A stretch of 17,900 nucleotides of DNA from Anaerolineales bacterium. Lineage in GTDB: Bacteria; Chloroflexota; Anaerolineae; Anaerolineales; Villigracilaceae. Shown here one piece after another: positions 7,994 through 13,552 of the stretch. A program made the position numbers and the translations under genes. Position 1 is the stretch's first letter; each line of letters opens with the position of its first letter. The notes under the pieces are model-generated. The model worked only from the letters and a program-made list of their open reading frames with translations. It made no database searches and was not told the DNA's origin. The stretch spans positions 1 to 17,900 of the forward strand of contig JAICQC010000038.1 in assembly GCA_025938055.1 (NCBI GenBank). Direction: 5' to 3'.

Positions 7994-8476
7994 ATGACAA
8001 GAATTCTCATCGGTGAACGTGTTGCCAAAGATGGACGATTAGGTGTGGGTTGCTCTGCATCTGTTTTTGACTCGAAAAGAGAAAAAGTTTTACTTGTTCG
8101 CCGTGCAGATGACGGCAAGTGGGCTGTGCCAGGTGGTTATATGGAACCGGGAGAGAACTTCTCCGAGGCGTGCAAACGCGAAGTCTGGGAAGAAACAGGG
8201 CTCCAGGTAAATATTAAGCGTCTGATCGGCATTTATACATCACCAAATCTGTTGCTTGAATATTCGGATGGAAACAGGTGGCAACTGGTTGTACTTCATT
8301 TTGAAGCGAAACTTGTGAGCGGCCAATTAACACCAAGCGACGAAACCACGGAGTTGGGCTTCTTCTCTCTGGCTGAAGTCAGGAGGTTGGGCATGAATGG
8401 TCTGGATCAGAAACGTGTCATGGACGGATTTTCTAGCCTGCAAGCGGCACTGATTAATGACGATTTTGTCATTTGA
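7994..8476 (+). CDS. NUDIX hydrolase
   Basis: NUDIX enzymes hydrolyse nucleoside diphosphates linked to another group; the substrate is not predictable here. The 160-residue product has a perfect NUDIX box at 48-70 (G-x5-E-x7-REVWEETGL), which supplies the metal-binding glutamates, inside a normal single-domain fold (SVFDSKREKVLLVRR before it, VVLHFEA and LGFFSLAEV after it). The reading frame is open upstream to 7877, but that would overlap the divergent gene. ATG 7994 fits the family and lies just after a TATAAT. There is no Shine-Dalgarno motif, consistent with a leaderless mRNA. It ends 55 bases before the arsR-type gene, which has its own promoter. Confidence 0.9.
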   Translation: MTRILIGERVAKDGRLGVGCSASVFDSKREKVLLVRRADDGKWAVPGGYMEPGENFSEACKREVWEETGLQVNIKRLIGIYTSPNLLLEYSDGNRWQLVVLHFEAKLVSGQLTPSDETTELGFFSLAEVRRLGMNGLDQKRVMDGFSSLQAALINDDFVI

Positions 8477-8501
8477 CGGTTCTCTTTTCTTATGCTATAA
8501 T
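8473..8501 (+). promoter_or_regulatory. Promoter of the zinc-efflux operon
   Basis: TTGACG (8473-8478) and TATAAT (8496-8501) with the ideal 17-base spacer; TGC before the -10 gives an extended -10. It overlaps the last bases of the upstream NUDIX gene. The predicted transcript start near 8508 lies inside the operator at 8503-8526. Confidence 0.8.
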
Positions 8502-8502
8502 T

Positions 8503-8526
8503 ATGAATACTTGAGCAATTATTCAT
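8503..8526 (+). promoter_or_regulatory. ArsR/SmtB-family 12-2-12 operator
   Basis: ATGAATA-C-TTG-AG-CAA-T-TATTCAT is a near-perfect 12-2-12 inverted repeat; only one position per arm breaks symmetry. It resembles the known CzrA/SmtB operator pattern with TGAA..TTCA half sites. It sits between the -10 and the repressor start codon, so bound repressor should block initiation of the arsR-CDF transcript. Confidence 0.85.
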
Positions 8527-8531
8527 GTGTT

Positions 8532-8822
8532 ATGGTACTAAAAGAACACACTTCCACCCACCTGGCTGATCTGTTCAGCGCTCTCAGCGACCCAACGCGA
8601 TTGCGCATCATTTCCATTTTGCTCGACGGTGAAATGAACGTTGGTGACCTCGCCGGGCAGCTCGAAATGACCGAATCGGCGGTCTCTCACCAGCTGCGCG
8701 GGCTGCGTCAGCTGCGACTGGTGCGCAGCCGCAAGGACGGACGGCAGGTTTATTACGCTTTGGATGACGACCATGTGGCGAAACTCTATCGCCTGGGCCT
8801 TGAGCATGTGGATCATGGCTAG
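8532..8822 (+). CDS. ArsR/SmtB-family zinc-responsive repressor (CzrA-like)
   Basis: A 96-residue winged-helix metal sensor that should release its operator when zinc (or cobalt) binds. The DNA-recognition helix is in TESAVSHQLRGLR (47-59). The cysteine motif of arsenic and cadmium sensors (ELCVC) is replaced by GEMNVGDL, so the alpha-3 site is absent. The C-terminal helix keeps the alpha-5 zinc site: D79, H81, H92, H95, with exactly the D-x-H-x10-H-x2-H spacing of staphylococcal CzrA. ATG 8532 is preferred to the upstream in-frame ATG 8457, which would start inside the NUDIX gene and before the promoter. It is 20 bases upstream of the CDF exporter and shares its promoter and operator. Confidence 0.92.
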   Translation: MVLKEHTSTHLADLFSALSDPTRLRIISILLDGEMNVGDLAGQLEMTESAVSHQLRGLRQLRLVRSRKDGRQVYYALDDDHVAKLYRLGLEHVDHG

Positions 8823-8842
8823 TCAATTTCGTTAAGAGAATT

Positions 8843-9826
8843 ATGGAAACAAACTCCTCTCATAGTCACACGCATTCGCATGTACGCGAAGCATCAAACC
8901 AGACAACACAGCGTCTTTCTATTTCGCTTTTCCTTACGCTTGCCTTCGTTATTATCGAGGCTGGAGCGGGTATCTTCGCCAACAGTCTCGCGCTGCTGAC
9001 TGATGCCGCGCACAACCTGACCGACGTCATCGCGCTCGGGCTCACCTGGATTGCGGTCCGAATCACTGCCCAGCCAGCCAACGCCCAGAGGACCTATGGT
9101 TATCACCGAGCCGGCATCCTGGTCGCGCTGCTGAACTCAACGACCCTCGTACTGATCTCTTTGGGCATTTTTTATGAGGCATATCGGCGTTTCCAATCTC
9201 CGCCTGAAGTGGAATCCGGAATTCTCATTGGTGTGGGACTCATTGCCGTTGTGATCAACCTTGTCACTGCACTGCTCATCTATCGCGGCAGTGAAAGCGA
9301 CCTCAATTTGCGCTCGGCGTTCGTTCATTTGATGGGCGATGTTCTTTCCACGGTCGGCGCGGTGATCGCAGGTGTCATCATTTTCTTCACGAACGCCAAT
9401 TGGCTCGATCCGCTGGTCAGCGTGCTGATCGGCTTCCTGATTCTCTACAACGCCTGGGGCATCCTGCGCGACGCAGTGGACATTCTGCTCGAGGCCACGC
9501 CGCGCGATGTCGATGTTCCAGAACTGGTCAAGGATATTGCGCAGGTGGACGGCGTGCTGGGCATCCATGACATCCATGTCTGGAGTCTAACGCAGAGCCT
9601 GCGCACCATGTCTGCGCATATCCTCACCGATGACCTGCACATCAGCGCGGGCACGGAGATCCAGCGTGAGATCGGTGAGGTCCTTCGTCACCGCTACAAC
9701 ATCACGCATGTAACGCTGCAACTGGAATGCGTGGATTGCTTCCCCGATTCGCTCTATTGTGATCTGAACGGTCACTTCCATGTGGAGCATAACGGCGCCA
9801 TCACGAAGCATGCCGCGCATCACTGA
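8843..9826 (+). CDS. Cation diffusion facilitator zinc exporter (ZitB/CzcD type)
   Basis: An inner-membrane antiporter that exports Zn(II), possibly Co or Cd, using the proton gradient. The 327-residue product has a His-rich N-terminus (H7, H9, H11, H13), six predicted membrane segments and a cytoplasmic C-terminal domain. The transport site is H57-x3-D61 in helix 2 (DAAHNLTD) and H162-x3-D166 in helix 5 (HLMGD), the HD-HD set of zinc-selective CDF proteins. The C-terminal domain carries DIHVWSLT and ends in a Cys/His-rich tail (CVDC, HFHVEH, HAAHH) that may bind metal. It is the second gene of the repressor-exporter operon. AAGAGA (8830s) is a weak ribosome binding site. Confidence 0.94.
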   Translation: METNSSHSHTHSHVREASNQTTQRLSISLFLTLAFVIIEAGAGIFANSLALLTDAAHNLTDVIALGLTWIAVRITAQPANAQRTYGYHRAGILVALLNSTTLVLISLGIFYEAYRRFQSPPEVESGILIGVGLIAVVINLVTALLIYRGSESDLNLRSAFVHLMGDVLSTVGAVIAGVIIFFTNANWLDPLVSVLIGFLILYNAWGILRDAVDILLEATPRDVDVPELVKDIAQVDGVLGIHDIHVWSLTQSLRTMSAHILTDDLHISAGTEIQREIGEVLRHRYNITHVTLQLECVDCFPDSLYCDLNGHFHVEHNGAITKHAAHH

Positions 9827-9867
9827 ACCGGCGTTTTCCGCACCCTGATATGATTCCATGCGACTTG

Positions 9868-9896
9868 TTGTCATGGGGGCAATACTGAGTCATAAT
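9868..9896 (+). promoter_or_regulatory. Promoter of the second NUDIX gene and prmA
   Basis: TTGTCA (9868-9873) and CATAAT (9891-9896) with a 17-base spacer. Transcription should begin near 9903, about two bases before ATG 9905, so the first mRNA cistron is nearly leaderless. Confidence 0.6.
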
Positions 9897-9904
9897 CACC
9901 TCCT

Positions 9905-10378
9905 ATGATCAAAAGAACATTATTGAAAATCTGGAAGGTACTTCCACTGTGGCTTCAGATCATATTGTCGCGTATCATACGACCGTTGTTCCAGGTGTTT
10001 GCAGCAGCTGTCATTTTGGATGAGGACAAGAACATTCTGCTGGTCAAATCTACCTATCAGCGCTTTCATCCCTGGGGGTTGCCGGGAGGCGGCCTGGAGT
10101 ATGGTGAACATCCCGAAGAAGCGGTCATACGCGAAGTCTGGGAGGAGACCGGGCTGCATATAAGCGCTGAAAGGCTTTTGCTCGTCAATTCCTGGCTGCC
10201 GGACCGGGTCGGTTTGTACTATCTGTGCAGAGTGACTGGTGGAACATTCTCCCCCAGTGACGAAGTGTCTGAATTTGCTTACTTTTCCCTGGATAATTTA
10301 CCTGATGTGCACATATTGGATAGACAATTGCTAAAAAGATTACACAGGCTGGTGGAGGTGGACTATGAACTGGCTTGA
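9905..10378 (+). CDS. NUDIX hydrolase
   Basis: A 157-residue NUDIX protein with a perfect box at 62-84 (G-x5-E-x7-REVWEETGL). The first 35 residues form a hydrophobic, basic segment (LKIWKVLPLWLQIILSRII) that could bind the membrane; such an N-terminus occurs in some NUDIX proteins but its role is unknown. The substrate cannot be inferred. Its end overlaps the prmA start by 14 bases, which indicates coupled translation. It is not a close copy of the NUDIX gene at 7994: the two share the box but little else by eye. Confidence 0.9.
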   Translation: MIKRTLLKIWKVLPLWLQIILSRIIRPLFQVFAAAVILDEDKNILLVKSTYQRFHPWGLPGGGLEYGEHPEEAVIREVWEETGLHISAERLLLVNSWLPDRVGLYYLCRVTGGTFSPSDEVSEFAYFSLDNLPDVHILDRQLLKRLHRLVEVDYELA

Positions 10379-11372
10379 AGTTTCCCTCACAGTTAATGGA
10401 GAGCTGGCGGAAGCGGTTGCCGATGTACTGGCGCGCTTCGCTTATAGCGGCGTGATGATGGAGCAGGGTGTCAAATACACCGACGACGAAGATGCCGGCA
10501 CGCCCACTGGTCCGATCACCGTCCGCGCCTATTTAGAGATGAACGATGATGTCGAAGAAACGCGCCAGAAGCTGGAAGAATCTCTGTATTACCTTGGGAT
10601 GATCCAGCCGCTGCCTGCGGCTACCTACAGGCAGATCGCCGATCAGAACTGGATGGAAGCCTGGAAGCAGCATTACAAGCCGATTCTCATCGGCCAGCGA
10701 CTCATTATCCTGCCTGCTTGGATGGATTCGCCCGACCCGAATCGTATCGCTATCAAGATCGATCCTGGCATGGCATTTGGAACAGGAACTCACCCGACCA
10801 CACAGTTGTGCCTGGAGCTGATGGAGAAGTACTTTGACGATGGACCACAGACCGCACCTGCACTCCCTGGCACCGTACGCCAGGATAGGTGTGCATCAGG
10901 TGCAAGTGTAGACCATCAATCGTCCACCGTCCATCGTCCGTTGTCCGTTATCGACGTCGGCTGTGGCTCCGGCATTCTGTCCATCGCCGCGCGCAAGCTG
11001 GGTGCCGCATCCGTGCTGGGCGTGGATATCGATCTGGGATCAATCGTTAATGCGCGGGAAAATGCCGATACGAACAAGATAGGTGATGAGCTCATCCTCG
11101 GCGTCGGTTCGGTGCAGGAAATCCTGGAGGGCAGCTTCGCCTTCCGCAAAGCACCCCTCGTCCTGGCGAATATCCTGGCTCCTGTGATCATCCGCCTCTT
11201 TGATGCGGGTCTGGCGGAGCTTGTGGAAGAAAATGGCGCGATCATCTTGAGCGGGATCTTGCAGGAGCAGGAATTAAATGTGGTCGAAGCCGCACAGGCA
11301 AAAGGTTTGCGAATCAACGAACAAAAGCGGATAGGCGATTGGGTCGCACTTACAATGCGTCGACAGTCCTAA
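10365..11372 (+). CDS. prmA: Ribosomal protein L11 methyltransferase PrmA with an in-frame repeat insertion
   Basis: PrmA trimethylates ribosomal protein L11. The 335-residue product has the L11-binding N-terminal domain (MNWLEVSLTV), the linker region NWMEAWKQHYKP and MAFGTGTHPTTQLCLELME, then SAM motif I VIDVGCGSGILS (195-206), GVDID and LVLANILAP. It is longer than the usual 290-310 residues. Residues 160-194 have no counterpart in the family as I know it: normally the ELMEKYF helix is followed within a few residues by VIDVGCGSG. This stretch is encoded by a palindromic repeat (10836-10947) kept in frame, so the protein is probably still functional with a loop there. GGAGGTG (10354-10360) supports ATG 10365. 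Confidence 0.93.
   Translation: MNWLEVSLTVNGELAEAVADVLARFAYSGVMMEQGVKYTDDEDAGTPTGPITVRAYLEMNDDVEETRQKLEESLYYLGMIQPLPAATYRQIADQNWMEAWKQHYKPILIGQRLIILPAWMDSPDPNRIAIKIDPGMAFGTGTHPTTQLCLELMEKYFDDGPQTAPALPGTVRQDRCASGASVDHQSSTVHRPLSVIDVGCGSGILSIAARKLGAASVLGVDIDLGSIVNARENADTNKIGDELILGVGSVQEILEGSFAFRKAPLVLANILAPVIIRLFDAGLAELVEENGAIILSGILQEQELNVVEAAQAKGLRINEQKRIGDWVALTMRRQS
10836..10947. repeat. Nested fold-back element inserted in frame in prmA
   Basis: The outer arms are GACGATGGAC (10836-10845) and GTCCATCGTC (10929-10938), a perfect 10-bp inverted repeat. Inside them GCACCTG (10854-10860) pairs with CAGGTGC (10897-10903), and CCTGGC (10866-10871) with GCCAGG (10879-10884). The right flank is four tandem heptamers of the form NNGTCC(A/G) (10920-10947). 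The product of this stretch lies between two conserved PrmA segments. The part from CACCTGCA to CAGGTGCAAGTGT recurs at 13462-13523 with a different centre. Confidence 0.8.
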
Positions 11373-11410
11373 AAATCCCCGCGATTTCCTATAGTAAACC
11401 CCTGGTTGGA

Positions 11411-11419
11411 TGTTAGAAT
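11411..11419 (+). promoter_or_regulatory. Possible extended -10 promoter of the lipoprotein pair
   Basis: TG-T-TAGAAT (11411-11419) lies 36 bases before the first lipoprotein start. A -35 is not convincing; TTGGAT at 11406 with TAAATT at 11428 is an alternative. Confidence 0.3.
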
Positions 11420-11455
11420 ACCGTCCATAAATTTATCGCCAAAGGAGAATGCAGG

Positions 11456-12151
11456 ATGAGAAGGAACACGAAAATTCTTTTAGCAATTGTTTGCTTGGCG
11501 CTGGCTGCGCTGGCGTGTAGCGCAATATCGGGTGGAGGCGGCGGAAGCAGTAACACCCCTGAGGGTCCCACCTCCACTCCCAGCCCGCGAGTGATTTTAA
11601 GTGATGATTTTTCCTCCACGCAGTGGGGAACCGGCACGGATACTGATAGCTCGGTGGAATATGCAAATGGTGTTCTGCAAATGATCGTTTCCACGCAGAA
11701 TTATTTTGTGTGGAGCACGCCTAACGATGAGGACTATCAGAACACTCATATGGAAGTGACCGTGATCAACAACGGCACAGACTCCACCACAGCGTTCGGC
11801 ATCATGTGCAACCAGCAGCCCGGGGCAGATGGTTCCTTTTATTATTTTGCTATGACGCCTGCCGGGGAATACGCGATCGCCAAAGCCGCGGAAGGCCAGA
11901 GTGATATTTTCCTGACAAATAACGATCAATGGGGCTCTTCGGATCTGATCCCACAGAATGCCGCCTCCTACACGGTAGGCGCAGACTGCGGCAATGGCAC
12001 ATTGACCCTGTATGTCGATGGCCAGCAGGTCGCTTCGGTGTCTGATGCTTCTTATGTGACCGGCGGCGTGGCGATCTTCACCTGGAGTGGAGAAGAAGTC
12101 AATTCGGCGGATGTATCTTTTGATGATTTCCTGATGACAGAACTTCCCTAG
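11456..12151 (+). CDS. LamG-like lipoprotein, first paralogue
   Basis: A 231-residue exported protein of unknown function. A signal peptide (ILLAIVCLALAALAC) ends at a lipobox-like cysteine, C21, followed by a Gly/Ser/Thr/Pro linker to about residue 45. The remaining domain looks like a concanavalin-like jelly roll of the LamG/DUF1080 kind: DDFSS, FVWSTPNDEDY, HMEVTV, TLTLYVDGQQVASVSD, FTWSGEE and a closing VSFDDFLM. Such domains often bind or enclose carbohydrate, but no catalytic residues are identifiable. Two cysteines (GIMCN and GADCGN) are kept in both paralogues and could form a disulfide. AAAGGAGA (11441-11448) strongly supports the start. It is cotranscribed with its paralogue 42 bases downstream. 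Confidence 0.88.
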   Translation: MRRNTKILLAIVCLALAALACSAISGGGGGSSNTPEGPTSTPSPRVILSDDFSSTQWGTGTDTDSSVEYANGVLQMIVSTQNYFVWSTPNDEDYQNTHMEVTVINNGTDSTTAFGIMCNQQPGADGSFYYFAMTPAGEYAIAKAAEGQSDIFLTNNDQWGSSDLIPQNAASYTVGADCGNGTLTLYVDGQQVASVSDASYVTGGVAIFTWSGEEVNSADVSFDDFLMTELP

Positions 12152-12193
12152 CAACCGTTCCGTTTATTCATCTGCTTCTCATGGGAGATACAA

Positions 12194-12832
12194 GTGAACA
12201 TTAAGTTTTCAAAAATCTTGTTTGCGATTGTAGCCTTGGTTCTCGCGTCAATGGCATGTAGTGTACTGGGTAGTGGAGCCCTGCTTGAAGATGACTTTTC
12301 AGGCGATGACACTTGGGGTACAGGCACCGACGCCGATAGTTCAGTAGAATATTCGAACAGCGCGCTGAAGTTCCTGGTCAACAAGGATTTATATTTCGTG
12401 TGGAGTACGCCGAACGATGAGGAGTACGAGAATATTCACATGGAGGTGACCGCAAATAATAATTCCAGCGATGAGACGGGGGCGTTTGGGATCATCTGTA
12501 ATCTGCAGCTAACCAATACCTCCTATTACTTTGCTGTCACCGGTGCGGGTGAATATGCAATCGGTAAATATACACTTGCAGGGGATACCCTGCTTACCAA
12601 TGGTGGGCAGTGGAGTGAATCCGACAAGATTACACCGAATGCTGGTTCGTACCGCATTGGTGCAGATTGTGGTAATAATACACTGACGCTTTACGTGGAC
12701 GGACAGCAGGTTGATTCCGTGAGTGACACGACATATACTTCAGGGAATGTAGGTTTATTTGCCTGGAGCGGCGAACAGCTTAACGGTACGGATGTTAACT
12801 TCGATGATTTTGTGTTGACAAAACTGCCCTAA
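12194..12832 (+). CDS. LamG-like lipoprotein, second paralogue
   Basis: A 212-residue relative of the preceding gene, clearly from tandem duplication: shared blocks include WGTGTD-DSSVEY, FVWSTPNDE, HMEVT, GEYAI-K, TLTLYVDGQQV, WSGE and FDDF. It lacks the Thr/Pro/Gly linker of the first copy: only about seven residues separate C22 from the DDFSG start of the domain, so it should sit closer to the membrane. The signal peptide ends SMAC, a slightly non-canonical lipobox. The start is GTG 12194, supported by GGGAG (12183-12187) six bases upstream. A terminator follows at 12848. The function is unknown. Confidence 0.87.
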   Translation: MNIKFSKILFAIVALVLASMACSVLGSGALLEDDFSGDDTWGTGTDADSSVEYSNSALKFLVNKDLYFVWSTPNDEEYENIHMEVTANNNSSDETGAFGIICNLQLTNTSYYFAVTGAGEYAIGKYTLAGDTLLTNGGQWSESDKITPNAGSYRIGADCGNNTLTLYVDGQQVDSVSDTTYTSGNVGLFAWSGEQLNGTDVNFDDFVLTKLP

Positions 12833-12847
12833 GAGATTTTGCCTGGG

Positions 12848-12880
12848 AATCCTGCATCCAAAATGGATGCAGGATTTTTT
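12848..12880 (+). terminator. Strong terminator of the lipoprotein pair
   Basis: AATCCTGCATCC (12848-12859) pairs perfectly with GGATGCAGGATT (12865-12876), extendable to 13 bp with an AAA loop, and runs into six T. It argues against the next gene starting upstream of it, although the frame is open to 12839. Confidence 0.93.
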
Positions 12881-12882
12881 AA

Positions 12883-12910
12883 TTCAACGGTCGAAAATCT
12901 GTGCTATGAT
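12883..12910 (+). promoter_or_regulatory. Promoter of the lamin-tail gene
   Basis: TTCAAC (12883-12888) and TATGAT (12905-12910), 16 bases apart, with TGC before the -10 (extended -10). Transcription should begin near 12917, three bases before ATG 12920. Confidence 0.5.
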
Positions 12911-12919
12911 TCAAGCGAC

Positions 12920-13417
12920 ATGGATCGCCGCAGACTCCTCTCTTACCTGCTTTTGAATGTGTTTGTCTCTGCCTGTGTCACCAGCGCGATCCTGTTCTGG
13001 TATCACCGTAATTATCGTTCGGTGACAGTTTCTGCCGTTCAGCCAGCCGCCTCCTTAATCAATCAGGATGCTCCCGTGCCTGCCGCCACGCTGGACCCCC
13101 AGGTGGATATTCCGGTGGAGATCGTCAGCGTGATCGGCGCAGGGACGTTGAACGCCGAATGGGTGGTGGTGAGCTACACGGGTGAGGACCAGATCAACCT
13201 GGCGAATTGGGAGCTGCGCGACGAAGACCGCAATATCTTTGTCTTCCCGCAATTAATTCTTCACCCAAATGGCGCTGTACAGGTCCATACTTCTGCCGGG
13301 ACCAACACCGTGATCGATCTCTACTGGGGCGAAAGTGAGCCTGTCTGGCAGTCAGGTGAAGAAGCACAATTGTTTGACCCAAGTGGAAACCAGCGCGCGA
13401 AATACAAGGTACCTTAA
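12920..13417 (+). CDS. Membrane-anchored lamin-tail domain (LTD) protein
   Basis: A 165-residue protein with a basic N-terminus, one membrane segment (about 8-27, LSYLLLNVFVSACVTSAILF), a short linker and a single lamin-tail-like Ig-fold domain at about 65-165. LTD features are EIVSVIGAGTLNAEWVVV, the INLANWELRDEDRN turn, LHPNGAVQVHTSAGTNT and the final EEAQLFDPSGNQ. Bacterial LTDs are found on exported proteins and probably mediate binding; no enzyme motif is seen. ATG 12920 is chosen because earlier in-frame starts lie before the terminator at 12848-12880 and because it directly follows the membrane-anchor pattern. It has no Shine-Dalgarno motif, in agreement with a near-leaderless mRNA. 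Confidence 0.85.
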   Translation: MDRRRLLSYLLLNVFVSACVTSAILFWYHRNYRSVTVSAVQPAASLINQDAPVPAATLDPQVDIPVEIVSVIGAGTLNAEWVVVSYTGEDQINLANWELRDEDRNIFVFPQLILHPNGAVQVHTSAGTNTVIDLYWGESEPVWQSGEEAQLFDPSGNQRAKYKVP

Positions 13418-13424
13418 TGTACAC

Positions 13425-13533
13425 GGTGGTTGAGTAGTTCCGAGCATAAGCGAGGAGCATACACCTGCATGATTTGCTATGAAATGCTAACGCATTTCAA
13501 AAATCACACGCAGGTGCAAGTGTCGAAACCACC
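13425..13533. repeat. Composite palindromic element before dnaX
   Basis: The outer arms GGTGGTT (13425-13431) and AACCACC (13527-13533) bound a 109-base element. The left part, GGTTGAGTAG then CGAGC-AAGCGAGGA, and the right part TCGAAACCACC resemble a dispersed bacterial repeat I know only from memory (GGTTGAGTAG...TCGAAACC). Inside sits a second hairpin: CACCTGC (13462-13468) with GCAGGTG (13510-13516), GATTT with AAATC, and GAAATGC (13481-13487) with GCATTTC (13492-13498) around a TAAC loop. CAGGTGCAAGTGT (13511-13523) is identical to 10897-10909 in prmA. Confidence 0.8.
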
Positions 13534-13552
13534 TCTCATAAGAAAACACGTA

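Noticed and set aside
10842..10946. Prm A insert as an intein or protein domain
   Set aside because: It is only about 35 residues, low in complexity, without intein splice motifs, and the DNA is palindromic with tandem heptamers.
12839..12919. Upstream start for the lamin-tail gene
   Set aside because: It would place a strong terminator (12848-12880) inside the coding region; ATG 12920 directly follows a good promoter and precedes the membrane anchor.
13425..13533. CRISPR array
   Set aside because: The repeats are inverted rather than direct, there is one unit only, and no cas genes are nearby. No CRISPR was seen anywhere in the window.
13430..13552. Upstream start for dnaX adding 41 residues
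   Set aside because: These codons come from the palindromic repeat; DnaX proteins begin with the ALYRKYRP segment found at ATG 13553.
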